From Lepus europaeus (taxonomy: Eukaryota > Chordata > Mammalia > Lagomorpha > Leporidae), in the NCBI RefSeq assembly GCF_033115175.1, contig NC_084831.1:44176002-44240001 (forward strand): a stretch of 64,000 bases of DNA, read 5' to 3'. The notes under the pieces were generated by a model, which ran no database searches, was not told the DNA's origin, and saw nothing but the letters and a program-made list of their open reading frames with translations. The position numbers and the translations under genes were made by a program. Every line of letters begins with the position of its first letter. Positions within the stretch are counted from its first letter, which is position 1. This document shows positions 31,061 to 41,230 of this stretch, piece after piece.

Positions 31061-31346
31061 TTTTTCTTTACTTTTTAAAAAAATATTTATTTTTTGAAAG
31101 GGAGAGCTACAGAGAGAAAGAGAGCTCTTCCATCCACTGGTTCACTCTCCAAATGACTGCAATGGCTAGGGCTGGGCCAGACCGAAGCCAGGAGCCAGGA
31201 GTTCCATCTGAATCTCCCATGTGGGTGCAGAGACCGAAGGAGTGGGATCGGAAGTGGAGCAGCCAGGACTCAAACAGGCGCCTGTATGGGATGCTGGCGC
31301 TGCAGACCACAGCTTAACTTGCTGCTGAAGCACTGTGGCCGTGGCC
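31061..31346 (-). mobile_element. CSINE, classic type
   Basis: Reverse copy from 'tttttaaaaaaatatttattttttg' to 'aagcactgtggccgtggcc'; a segment near 'gtgggtgcagagaccgaaggagtggg' lacks about 50 bases. Confidence 0.83.
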
Positions 31347-31364
31347 TCTTTTCGTTACCTGTTT

Positions 31365-31465
31365 TACCAGATTGTGCAAGGACAGGAATCTGGTTGGATT
31401 TATTTATTGTGTCACCAGGTCCTAGCCCACAGTGAAGCACTTTGTAAATGCTGAATTTATCCTAT
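31365..31465 (+). repeat. L2 3' end fragment
   Basis: 'gattgtgcaaggacaggaatctgg..ttgtgtcaccaggtcctagcccacagtgaag' follows the L2 tail. The next 31465-32090 is intergenic, with a (GGGCA)n run at 31719-31744 and no gene I can support. Confidence 0.6.
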
Positions 31466-31718
31466 GTAACTAATGATTTCCAACATGTCTTCCAGGTCTG
31501 ACTCCCTGAATTGCAGACTGAAATCCCAGAGAGTAGGGACCTGACATTCTCTTCCTTCTCTATCTCACTCCTGAGGCTCCTCACGGGTCTGAGCACAACA
31601 GGCACTTGATCACCACCCAAGCTGACCGGTTCAGCTTGTGATTGTAGCCACTCCTGGATCGGGTGTACAGACCCAGCATGCTCTGGGAAAGCCAAATGAC
31701 CCAGACAGTTGCAACAGC

Positions 31719-31744
31719 AAGGGCAGGGCAGGGCAGGGCAGGGA
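31719..31744 (+). repeat. (GGGCA)n minisatellite, about five units
   Basis: Direct 'agggc agggc agggc agggc aggg' repetition. Confidence 0.9.
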
Positions 31745-32094
31745 TCAGGTGTCAGGGTAAATCATCTCAAGTCTGGGCTGAGATTTAGTGTCTTCTAAAA
31801 CAGCTCACCAGATTTCAAGCTGTGATTCTGAAAGTCTGTTCCCGAGGTTTCCTGCCTGTACCTAAGCACTGATAAAGCGTGTGCTCGGCGCACACGGCTG
31901 AGTGAGTACATTAACCCGAACTTCTAAATATAACCAGATGATGACTGGCAGGAAAAGCGGTGGGGCCAGAAGGCAGGTGTAACCAAATGGCACCTGGCAT
32001 TCATGATGAACCATGAGCTCCTTACCTTTGCCCACAAGCCCGCAGTTCTCTGCCGCAGCCTGCCTTCCCAGCCTTGTCTCTTCCCCTCCCAGCC

Positions 32095-32420
32095 ACACTA
32101 TTTGAGTCCCAGCTCAAACTCTTCGTAGACCCTAAACACATCATCTGGTTTCATGTTCCAGTGCCTTCCTGCAGGTGGTTCTCTGTGCCTAAGAGGCTGC
32201 TCCTCCTCCCTCTTAATTTAGGTGATTCTTGATGACCTTCAAAATCCAGGTCAGGTAGTACCTGTCCAAGGAAGCCTGCTCCGAGCCCTCACTGGGCTCT
32301 GCCTCTGCTCGGGAGGCACCACGCTTCTGCTTCTAACAGTTCAGCTCATATTCTTTTCCTCCCATTAGACATGAGCACCTTGTGTCCAGCACACAGCACG
32401 TCACAAGGAGAGGTATTTGC
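32095..32420 (+). repeat. L2 3' region
   Basis: 'tttgagtcccagctcaaactc', 'ccaaggaagcctgctccgagcc', 'cctcccattagacatgagcacc' keep the order of L2 (tcagctcaaatgtcacctc .. cttccctgacc .. ctagaatgtaagctcc). Confidence 0.6.
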
Positions 32421-32527
32421 GGGCACATGATCCAGTAGAATGCTGTAATATTGGTTGGGTCCCCTAAGACTTCCTAGTTTAGGAAGAGCTTTACAAAGTC
32501 TTGATCAATATTTTTTGAAGAGTTAAG

Positions 32528-32815
32528 TTATTCTTTTTTGTTTTATCTATTTGACAGGCATAGAGACAGAGAGAGCTGCCATCTGCTGGTTCACGCTCCA
32601 AATACCTGCAATGGATAGGGCTGGGTCAGACCAAAGCCAGAAGCTGGGAACTCAATTCAGGTGTGGCAGGGACCCAATTATTGAGCTATCACTGTCTCCC
32701 AAGGTGTACATCAGCAGAAATTTGAAATTGGGAATGGAGCCGGGACTTCAACACAGGAACTCCAACATGGGATGCAGGTGCCCCAGTCAGCATCTTAATT
32801 GCCTGACCAAGAATA
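32528..32815 (-). mobile_element. CSINE, old type
   Basis: Reverse copy; flanks 'taagttat' and 'taagttac' may be its target-site duplication. Confidence 0.8.
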
Positions 32816-32892
32816 AGTTACTGACATGCATATGACCTCCCAGGGACAGGCCAGAACAGTGACTAGGTGGTGATGAATGAAGATGCCTTGGG

Positions 32893-33269
32893 GGCTGGCG
32901 CCATGGCTTAACAGGCTAATCCTCCACCTTGCGGCGCCGGCACATCGGGGTCTAGTCCCGGTTGGGGTGCCGGATTCTATCCCGGTTGCCCCTCTTCCAG
33001 GCCAGCTCTCTGCTATGGCCCGGGAAGGCAGTGGAGGATGGCCCAAGTCCTTGGGCCCTGCACCCCATGGGAGACCAGGAGAAGCACCTGGCTCCTGGCT
33101 TCGGATCAGCACGATGCGCTGGCCGCAGTGGCCATTGGAGGGTGAACCAACGGCAAAAAGGAAGACCTTTCTCTCTGTCTCTCTCACTATCCACTCTGCC
33201 TGTCAAAAAACAAAACAAAACAAAAACAACAACAACAAAAACAAAAAACAACAACAACAAAAAAACACA
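32893..33269 (+). mobile_element. CSINE, young type, with complex A/C tail
   Basis: The 13-base target-site duplication 'aagatgccttggg' lies at 32880-32892 and 33270-33282. The tail has expanded into (CAAAA)/(CAA) repeats over 33208-33269. Confidence 0.95.
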
Positions 33270-33489
33270 AAGATGCCTTGGGAAGTAGAATTTTATCATC
33301 CCAACCCACTCTACACAAACGGTCCCTGGCAAATGCATGATTTGGAAGGCATGGATGGATGTCCCTCTAACGAGGGTACCCTGGAGACAAGGTCTAAGAA
33401 AATATGAATGCACATGAAAAGGGCTGGGTTAGTTACCAATCCTGGAAGGTGGTTTTTTTTTTTTTTTTTTTGTCTAAAGAACTGTAACA

Positions 33490-33770
33490 CAGAGAAAGTC
33501 CCTCCTCTCCCTAAAAGTCAATTTCCTCATCTATTAAATGAGGATTATGGTATCTAGCTTGTAGGATCAGGAGAATTTTATAATAATATATAATACATAC
33601 CAGTTTGTTCTAAGAGACTTATAGTACAACTATATAGTTAACTCTCGTGAGGACTCTGTGAGATAAGATTGTCAAATCAGTGTTACAGATAAATAAACAG
33701 AGACACAGAAATGTCATAGCACTTTTCTGAGACTGACACCTAGCAAATGTGGAGGTGGGAGAGAAACCTG
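33490..33770. repeat. Two MIR-like fragments in opposite orientation
   Basis: 'aatttcctcatctattaaatgaggattatggtatctagc' (33518-33560) is MIR plus; 'gttacagataaataaacagagacacagaaatgtcatagc' (33680-33722) is MIR minus. A poly(T) of about 20 precedes them at 33452-33471. Confidence 0.6.
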
Positions 33771-33921
33771 GGCGGACCAACTTGCTGAGCATCCATACTC
33801 TTAACAAGTCCCGTACTTACACTTATCAGCAAGTCTTTCCTGATCACCTCTCCAATAAGAGCAGTTTATGAAAGGAAAGGTGTTGAGTCCATAGCAATGC
33901 ATGGACAACAGGGAAGGTAAT

Positions 33922-34602
33922 CCAGGGTGGGCGTGGTGCCACAGGGTGGTAAGCCTCCGCTTGGGACTGACACCACCACTTGGGATGCCTTCATCCTCTG
34001 TCAGATGCCTTCCTCCACTTCCAATCCAGCTTCCTGCTAATGCGCCTGGGAAGCACCAGACGATGGCCCAAGTGCTTCAGTTCCTGCCATCCATGTTGTA
34101 GACCAGATGGAATTCCTAAGCTCCTGCTTTTGGCCCAGCCCACCCCCAGCTATTGTGGGCATCTAGGGAGTGAATCAACATATAGAAGACCTCTCTGACA
34201 GATTTCTCGCTCAGTCTGACTCTCCCTCTGCCTTTAAAATAAATATTTTTAAAGATTTATTTATTTGTTTGATAGGCAGAGTTACAGAAGAGGCAGAGGC
34301 AGAAAGTGAGAGAGAGAGAGAGAGGTCTTCTGTCTGCTGGTTCACTCCCCAAATGGCTGCCATGGCCGGAGCTGTGCCGATCTGAAGCCAGGAGCCAGAA
34401 ACTTCTTTCCAGGTCTTCCAAGGACCTGGGCCATCTTCCACTGCTTTCCCAAGCCATAGCAGAGAGCTGGATCAGAAGTGGAACAGCCAAGACTTGAACC
34501 TGTGCCCAGATGGGATGCCAGCACTGTAGGTGGCAGCTTTACCCACTACACCACAGTGCTGGCCCCTGTAACTCTGCCTTTCAAATAAATGAATAAATCT
34601 TT
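33922..34602 (+). mobile_element. CSINE, old type, tail repeated around a nested copy
   Basis: The body ends 'ctctgcctttaaaataaatattttt' at 34250; after the nested reverse SINE a second tail 'ctctgcctttcaaataaatgaataaatc' appears at 34572. Either the tail was duplicated as a long target-site duplication or a second SINE tail lies there. Confidence 0.75.
34251..34565 (-). mobile_element. CSINE, classic type, nested
   Basis: Reverse copy from 'aaagatttatttatttgtttg' to 'ccacagtgctggcccc'. Confidence 0.88.
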
Positions 34603-34605
34603 TTC

Positions 34606-34892
34606 TGTGGGGTAGATGATTGGCACAGTGAAATAAATTGCCGCTTGGGACACCTGCATCCCATATCAGAGTGCCTTATTTGAGTCCTGTCTACTCCGTT
34701 TCTGGTCCAACTTCCTGGTAACGCATGCCCTGGGATGAAGCAAGTGATGGCTCAAATCCTGAGTCCCTGCTACCCATGTGAGAGCCCAGATGGAGTTCCA
34801 GGCTCCTGGCTTTGGCCTGGCTATCGCAGACATTTGGGGAGTGAACCAGCTGTCTCTCTGACTTTCAAATAAAATGGAAAAAAAAAAAAAAG
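34606..34892 (+). mobile_element. CSINE, old type
   Basis: Starts 'ctgtggggtagatgattggcacag' and ends 'ctttcaaataaaatggaaaaaaa'. Confidence 0.8.
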
Positions 34893-35084
34893 TCTTCTCT
34901 TTCCACGACATGCTCTTGTAATGGGAAAGTTTTCTGTCTGAGGTCTGGGCTATTTTAAGGTGCCTAAAGGTAAGCTGGCTTTGCCTTGTCTTGAGGAGTT
35001 GGAACAAGTACTAAGCACTTGAGCCAGAGGGCATTTGAGGGACACCAGGATCCCGTGAAATTAATTCCTTCCAGTCAGGTCGTG

Positions 35085-35630
35085 TTCTGGGCCCTGAGGA
35101 CAGATAAATCAAATCCAGTCAATGCTCTCCGGGTGCTCACAGCTTAGCTGGGAGATAAACAAGAGCGCTGACACTGATACACCCGTCCCTGTGCAGGGAT
35201 GCTCACGAAGCACAGCGAAGGTCAATGCAGAGGGAGATCAGAAAACGCCTTCCGGAGAGGAGGTGCAGGAAGCAAGTGTTGGGGAGCTGGTGGAAGACAT
35301 ATTTGTAGAAGCAAGAGCGCCCGGAATGGCATGAGCAAATGTACAGAGGCTTGAAATAGGACTGTATATTCCAAGAGCTGTGAGTCATTCAGTAAAGATA
35401 GAACCGAGTGGGGAGAGCAGTGAAGGTGTTGATGCCCGAGGCACCGAGAGAGGCCAGACGGGGAAAGTGCCTCCATTGCCAGATTAAGGGCTTGGACCTT
35501 TAATCCTGTAGATAAGAGACGTAGAGCTGTTGAAATGTCCAAACAGGGGTGCAGTGTGGTTTAGAAGGATAATTTTAGTGGCAAAAGTAGAGCCGAGTTA
35601 GAGATCTGAGAGTAGAGTTAAATTTAAAGC
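35085..35630 (+). repeat. Ancient unassigned repeat ('ggtttagaaggataattttagtggc' type)
   Basis: Phrases such as 'gctcacagcttagctgggagataaac', 'ggcttggacctttaatcctgtagat' and 'gcagtgtggtttagaaggataattttagtggc' recall a widespread mammalian repeat of 'gatcactctggctgc' type. No gene is seen here. Confidence 0.4.
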
Positions 35631-35641
35631 AATTAACAGAT

Positions 35642-36030
35642 GCTTGGGGTGGGTGTTGTGGTACAGGGGTGAACCTGCTGCTTGGGATACTAGCATCCCA
35701 TATCAGAATTCCAGTCTGAGTCCTCCTACTACACTTCTGATCCAGCTTCCTAATGATGTGCACCCTGGAAGGCAGAAGGCAGCAGGTGATGGCTTGGGCT
35801 CCTGCCACCCATGACCCATGTGGGAGGCCTGAATGGAGTTTTGGGTTTCTGGCTTTGGCCCGGCCCAACCCTGACTGTTGTAGGCATTTGGGGATTGAAC
35901 TTGCAAGACAAATTTCTCTCTCTCTCTCTTTCGCTCTCTCTCTCTCTCTCCTTCCCTCCCTCCCTCCCTCCCTTCCTCCCTCTCTATTGCTCTGCATTTC
36001 AAGATGAAAATAAATAAGTAATTTCTAAAA
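35642..36030 (+). mobile_element. CSINE, old type, expanded pyrimidine tract
   Basis: Starts 'gcttggggtgggtgttgtggtac'. The tract at 35916-35990 has expanded into (CT)n then (CTCC)n. Confidence 0.85.
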
Positions 36031-36031
36031 A

Positions 36032-36271
36032 TGATGCTCACCATCCTATCATTAGGGAGATGCAAATTAGAACCATACTGATGTATGGTGATTATATGAG
36101 GATGCGGATAAATTGGAACCCTCATATGCTGCTGGTGGGATTGTAAAATGATTCAACTTGGAAAACTGTCAGTTCATGAAAAAAAGACAGTGACCATATG
36201 ATCCAGCAATTCTATTTCTATGAGTGTATCCAAGAAACGAAGATAAACACTCACATGAATAATTATATACA
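36032..36271 (+). mobile_element. L1 3' fragment (L1M-like)
   Basis: 'gatgcaaattagaaccata', 'ctgctggtgggattgtaaaatg' and 'accatatgatccagcaattctatttc' are classic L1 3' phrases in plus orientation. Confidence 0.82.
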
Positions 36272-36585
36272 GGCGGCTGGTGCTGTGGCATCCCATATGG
36301 GCACCAGTTCAAGTCCCGGCTGTTCCACTTCCAATCCAGCTCCCTGCTAATGTGCCTGGGAAAGCAGGGGAGGATGGCCCAAGTCCTCGGGCTCCAGCAC
36401 CCCAGTGGGAGACTCAGAAGAAGCTCCTGGTCCTGGCTTTGGATTTGCTCTGCTCCGGCTGTTGAGGCCATTTGGAGAGTGAACCAGCCGATGGAAGACC
36501 TCTCTCTCTCTCTGCTTCTGCCTCTGCCTCTGCCTCTCTGCCTCTCTGTAACTCTGCCTTTCAAATAAATAAATAAATATTTAAA
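36272..36585 (+). mobile_element. CSINE, classic type, head deletion
   Basis: 'ggcggctggtgctgtgg' jumps to 'catcccatatgggcacc', removing about 45 bases after the A box. Confidence 0.88.
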
Positions 36586-36878
36586 AAACAAAGATGCTAC
36601 TTGGGAAGCCCACATCCTATATCAGAGTGCCTGTGTTCAAATCCGAGCTCTGCTCCCAATTCCAGCTTCCTGCTAAAGCAGACCCTAAGGGATAGCAGGT
36701 GATGGCTCAGGTAGTTGGGTCCCTGCCACTCATGAGGGAGACCCAGGTTGAGTTTCTGGCTCCTGGATTTCAGCAGGCCCAGCTCCAGCTGTTGCAGACA
36801 TTTGGGGATGAATTAGTGGATAGAAAATCACTCTGTCTCTCTAGTTTTCAAATACATAAAATATGTAAATAAAAATTT
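36586..36878 (+). mobile_element. CSINE, old type, head truncated
   Basis: Starts inside the head ('gatgctacttgggaagcccacatcc') and ends 'tcaaatacataaaatatgtaaat'. Confidence 0.8.
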
Positions 36879-36939
36879 AAAGGATAAGTTTTATGGCATA
36901 TGTAATATATACCAATATGTATATGTACATGAAAAATCT

Positions 36940-37062
36940 CCAAAAGTTCATGAAAAATACATATTATGGAAAAACCGTACATGGATTTCAAAGTTTTGTG
37001 CCTAAAGCGAACTCATCATCCTTTAATTGCATTTTCCATGAACTTTTTAAGTACCATTGTAT
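36940..37062. mobile_element. Short inverted-repeat DNA element (MITE-like), copy 1
   Basis: Terminal arms 'caaaagttcatgaaaaata' (36941-36959) and the reverse of 'gcattttccatgaactttt' (37029-37047) are near-perfect inverted repeats around a unique core 'ggatttcaaagttttgtgcc'. It cannot code for anything. A diverged second copy is at 55410. I believe it is a mariner/Tc-type non-autonomous element but cannot name it. Confidence 0.6.
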
Positions 37063-37215
37063 ATATACAAAGAGACTTGACACGGAGTGACCAGCAAGGA
37101 GGCCACAGCCATGCCCTGAGCTGCAGCCTTCAAAAGGGGAACCCAGAAGCCTGGAGGTTCTTAAAGGCTTTCCAGGGGTGCACGAGCATGAGTAAGGCTA
37201 AAGAAATCATTTCTT

Positions 37216-37535
37216 TATTTTTAAAAATTTATTTATTGGAAAGGCAGCATTGCAGATAGAGAGAGGGACAGAGAGAGAGGTCTTCCATCTGCTGGTTCAC
37301 TCCCCAAATGGCCTCAACAGCCAGAGCTGGGCCAGTACAAAGCTGGGAGCCAGGAGCTTCCTCCAGGTTTTCCCTGTGGGTTCAGGGGCCCAAGCACTTG
37401 GACCTTCTTCCACTGCTTTCCCAGGCACAGCAGCAGGATTGGAAATGGAGCAACCGGGACTCAAACCAGTGCCTATTTGGGATGTTGGCACTGCAGGCAG
37501 CAGCTTCACCCACTATGCCACAGCACCAGCCCCAG
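37216..37535 (-). mobile_element. CSINE, classic type
   Basis: The perfect 13-base target-site duplication 'gaaatcatttctt' lies at 37203-37215 and 37536-37548. Confidence 0.94.
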
Positions 37536-37597
37536 GAAATCATTTCTTACATGTTCTTTTCACTTCTCTTTCATACTAGCTTTTCTCTCACCTTTAT

Positions 37598-37853
37598 TTA
37601 TTTAAAAATTTTATTTATTTAAGAGGCAAAGACACAGCTCTAATTCGCAGCTTCACTCCCCCAATGCCTGCAATGCCAGGCACTCAATCCAGATTTACCA
37701 CATGGGTGGTAGCAATCCAACCACTTAAGCCATCATTGTTGCCTCCCAGTGTCTGTGTTAGCAGGAAGCCAGGGCCAAGACTCAAACCCAGATACTTCAA
37801 TATGGCACACAGCTATCCCAACTGGAGTCTTAACTACTATGCCAAACACCCAC
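37598..37853 (-). mobile_element. CSINE, old type
   Basis: Reverse copy from 'tttatttatttaaaaatttt' to 'atgccaaacacccacc', strongly diverged. Confidence 0.72.
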
Positions 37854-37867
37854 CAACTCTCATTTTC

Positions 37868-38526
37868 ACCTTTTTTTGTTTTTAAGATTTATTGGCCGGT
37901 GCCGTGGCTCACCAGGCTAATCCTCCTCCTAGCGGCGCCGGCACACCGGGTTCTAGTCCCGGTCGGGGCGCCAGATTCTGTTGTCCCTCTTCCAGGCCAG
38001 CTCTCTGCTATGGCCCGGGAAGGCAGTGGAGGATGGCCCAAGTGCTTGGGCCCTGCACCCCATGGGAGACCAGGAGAAGCACCTGGCTCCTGCCATCGGA
38101 TCAGCACGGTGCGCCAGCCGCAGCGCGCTGGCTGCGGCGGCCATTGGAGGGTGAACCAACGGCAAAGGAAGACCTTTCTCTTTGTCTCTCTCTCTCTCAC
38201 TATCCACTCTGCCTGTCAAAAAAAAAAAAAAAAAAGATTTATTTATTTGTTTGAAAGGCAGAATTACAGAGAGGCAGAGAGAGAGAGAGAGTCTTCCATC
38301 CACTGGTTCACTCCCAAGAAGTCCCCAACAGTTGGAACTGCGCCAATCTGAATCCAGGAGCCAGAAGCTTCATCCAGGTCTCCCATGTGGGTGCAGGGGC
38401 CCAAAGGCATGAGCCTTCTTCTACTGCTTTCCCAGGCCATAGCAGGAGCTGGACTGGAAGTGGAGCCCATATGGGATGCTGGCTTCGCGGGCAGTGGCTT
38501 TACCTGCTACGCCACAACATCAGCCT
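37868..38526 (-). mobile_element. CSINE, classic type, tail split by a young copy
   Basis: Tail 37868-37893, body 38234-38526; the gap is the young SINE. Confidence 0.87.
37894..38233 (+). mobile_element. CSINE, young type, nested
   Basis: The 10-base target-site duplication 'aagatttatt' (37884-37893, 38234-38243) lies in the older SINE's tail. It carries 'ccgcagcgcgctggctgcggcggcc', close to the youngest subtype. Confidence 0.94.
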
Positions 38527-38535
38527 CACTCTCTC

Positions 38536-38569
<34 letters not shown>

Positions 38570-38572
38570 TTA
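38536..38572. repeat. (TA)n microsatellite
   Basis: 'atatatatat' tract with one G interruption, at the head end of a CSINE. The following 38573-38865 has no feature recognised. Confidence 0.95.
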
Positions 38573-38878
38573 ATAATCAGGGCCTTGTGGCTCACTCTCT
38601 CATTTTTAAAAGAAAGATATATCTTTTTGTCTAACCTGATTATTACCCTGAAGGTATTGCCCTGTGAGTAAAAATGTCTAGAGTACCACAGAAAAAAATG
38701 ATTTAAATAAGCAGGACTTCTGAGGGAGTATCTCAAGATGGCAAAACAAGAATGTCTTAATAAATAATTATTTAACTGCTAATAAATATGTAAACATTAT
38801 ACTTAAAACTACGAGGAAGACCACAGTTTTTTAAAATTCTTCCAGGGGGCACTTGAGGATAAAGTCTAGAATTAACTT

Positions 38879-39195
38879 TTTCTTTCTCTTTTTAAATATT
38901 TATTTATTTATTTTGAAAGAGATATACAGAGAGAAGGAGAGACAGAGAGAGAGAGAGAGAGAGATCTTCCATCTGGGGCTTACTCCCCAGCTGGCCAAGA
39001 CAGCCAGGGCTGGGCCAGGACAAAGCCAGGAGCTTCATCTGGGTCTCCCACACGAGTGCAGGGGCCCTAGCACTTGGGCCATCTCCCAGTGCTTTTCCGA
39101 GGCCATTAGCAGGCCACTGGATCAGAAGTGGAGCAGCCAGGACTCAAACCGGTGTCCAGGCGATGGTTTTGCCTACTATGGCAGAGCACCAGGCC
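38879..39195 (-). mobile_element. CSINE, classic type
   Basis: The 13-base target-site duplication 'ctagaattaactt' lies at 38866-38878 and 39196-39208. Confidence 0.93.
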
Positions 39196-39274
39196 CTAGA
39201 ATTAACTTCCTCTTACACTCTAGAACTCACAGCACCTGGGACTGGATGGGCGACCACTTCCTCTCATCCGTGTC

Positions 39275-39630
39275 GTGACTGAGCTGATCCTGAAGAGGTT
39301 GCAGAGAGAAGAGGAGAAGCAGCAGCAGCTGCAGCAGGATGTGAGCAAATCCATGGCGGGGAGGCCGACAATCGAGGCACAACTCACAGAGAGGCATATG
39401 GTGCAGGAGGTGTGTGGATGGGTCCAATGAGGTCTTCAAACTTCTGTGCTGCTTCAACTGGAGCTGCGGGAAGCATGGTCCACAGTGGGGAAAAGGCTGG
39501 ATGAGATCAAGGCTGAAATCAGGTGGCAAGAACCCCAGCTCTGGGACCTTCCGCAACCAAGGGAGACTTTGCTCCGCTCTGCAGGAGCTCCAGCAGGAAC
39601 CAGGCAGCAAAGGCTCCTGGGAAGGCCTGA
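39275..39630 (+). pseudogene. PFDN6: PFDN6 processed pseudogene (prefoldin subunit 6)
   Basis: The intronless sequence follows the coding order of prefoldin subunit 6, a small coiled-coil subunit of the cytosolic chaperone that hands actin and tubulin to CCT. Early pieces read 'TELILKRLQREEEKQQQLQ' and 'SKSMAGR'; later pieces in other frames give 'GSNEVFKLL', 'TVGKRLDEI' and the end 'AAKAPGKA'-like before a TGA at 39628. The start codon is GTG, several indels change frame (near 39412, 39450 and 39530), and some internal codons are lost. It is a dead retrocopy. I do not see its poly(A) tail, perhaps lost to later insertions; the parent gene lies elsewhere. It stands alone and has no link to its neighbours. 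Confidence 0.88.
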
Positions 39631-40079
39631 TGCCTTGGTAGGGAGTTGCAGGGGGGATGACAACTGGGCAGCTCCAGAGTCTAAACTACAGTAGCTAATA
39701 GAACATATAAACAGTTGGGAGCAAAAGAAAGTAATACAATTAGTGCCCGGAGTGCTTAAAATTGGAAACTTCAGTGCTTGAGCCCCAGTCAAGTCCAATT
39801 AAATTAGATGATCAAGGACCAAAGCCTACGGCTTTAAAAGTTCCCCAGCTGGTTCTGGCATGGGGGAAGGAGGCAGGAACATTAGGCGGGAATAGAGGAG
39901 CTGGAATTTTTGCCAGCCCTGCATTGTCTGCACCCTTACCGGTCAATCCAGTACACCCACTTTCCCAGGATGCACCTGTGTCTCATCCAGGAGCAGGAAG
40001 GAGAAGATGCCCAGGATGGCCACATGGGAGCTAAATCCCGTGTGGAGGCGCCATGGAAACCCCAGGAAGCACACACAGC

Positions 40080-40405
40080 TCTACCCTGTGCGTGTATTCA
40101 CTGTGAGCACCACCCCCAGCTCATAAAGGAGACTGATGAAGCGAGGGGGGCCTCCTCTGGCTCTTGGCCTCGGGGCCATGCTGATGGATCCTTCTCTGGC
40201 CTCCTCCCACTCTCTTTTCCTAAGGAACTCTGGGGCCCATTCATGGCAAGCATCTCTGCATGTGGGGTGGCCCACACGCACGTCTGAATGTGTGTTCACT
40301 CTCTCTTTTAAACAAATCCCTCACTGTGCACTGTATGGATGCCTCTCTTTGAATTCAAATCTCTGTTGGGGGAAGAAGAACTAGGAATAAAGATGAAGAT
40401 ACCGG
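40080..40405 (+). mobile_element. Possible solitary retroviral LTR
   Basis: The right end 'ctctcttttaaacaaatccctcact', then 'ggaataaagatgaagataccgggacccctaaca', resembles the R-U5 end of class I endogenous-retrovirus LTRs, with an AATAAA-type signal and a CA end. The left boundary is not clear and no coding remnant is identified in 39631-40080. Confidence 0.35.
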
Positions 40406-40455
40406 GACCCCTAACAGTTCTAACGTGAAGCCAGGTTGAGAACCACTGGCCTGGG
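40405..40455 (+). mobile_element. MER5A-like 3' end fragment
   Basis: 'agttctaacgtgaagccaggttgagaaccactg' matches the terminal part of MER5A. Confidence 0.65.
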
Positions 40456-40560
40456 GGAGAAATACTGCAGTGCAAACACAGGCCCTGGTCATAGGGATTC
40501 AAGCAAGCAGGGAACAGATTTGAGAAATTACCCATAGAATTTGTGGTTTGGAAAGAGCTG

Positions 40561-41060
40561 GGGCCTGGTGCCGTGCCTCACTTGGTTAATCCTCCGCCTG
40601 TGGCGCGGGCATCCCATATGGGCACCAGGTTCTAGTCCCGGTTGCTCCTCTTCCACTCCAGCTCTCTGCTGTGGCCTGCGAAGGCAGTGGAGGTTGGCCC
40701 AAGTGCTTGGACCCCTGCACCCGCATGGGAGACCAGGAAGAAGTACCTGGCTCCTGGCTTTGGATTGGCGCAGGGCAGGCTGTAGTGGCCATTTGGGGGG
40801 TGAACCAATGGAAGGAAGACCTTTCTCTCTGTCTCTCTCTCTGTCTGTAACTCTACCTGTCAAATAAATAAATAAAAAATATTTTTAAACTTTTATTTAA
40901 TGAATATAAATTTCCAAAGTACAGCTTATGGATTACAATGGATTCCCCCCCCCCATAACTTCCCTCCCACCCGCAACCCTCCCCTTTCCCACTCCCTCTC
41001 CTCTTCCATTCACATCAAGATTCATTTTCAATTAATAAATAAAAAAATCTTTAAAAAAAA
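40561..41060 (+). mobile_element. CSINE, young-like type, tail split by an L1 fragment
   Basis: The head is 'ggggcctggtgccgtgcctcacttggttaatcctccgcc'; the tail 'aaataaataaataaaaaa' is interrupted at 40880 and resumes at 41034. Confidence 0.9.
40880..41033 (-). mobile_element. L1 3' end, severely 5'-truncated, rabbit type
   Basis: Reverse of the rabbit L1 tail: 'taaacttttatttaatgaatataaatttcc', a C run, 'ataacttccctcccaccc' and 'cacatcaagattcattttcaatt'. Flanked by 'aataaataaaaaa' (40867-40879, 41034-41046). Only about 150 bases were copied. Confidence 0.85.
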
Positions 41061-41230
41061 ATAAAGAGCTTTGCCAAGCTTCAATACCTGCTGAAGAATA
41101 AATGGATAATTTACATATGACCCCTAGGAGGTAAAATGAATGGAATTTGGATGAGTGCCTGTTTGTAAGGGGTGAAAGAGAGGAGGATATGGAGGAAGAC
41201 ACTCAGCTGACCCTTAAAACACATCTGTGG

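Noticed and set aside
37749-38351. 200-codon open frame
   Set aside because: SINE-derived; the phrase 'PGQLSAMAREGSGGWPK' occurs in every young CSINE read in that frame.
39762-40034. 90-codon open frame right of the PFDN6 retrocopy
   Set aside because: No recognisable domain; it spans DNA next to the LTR-like sequence and has no gene context.
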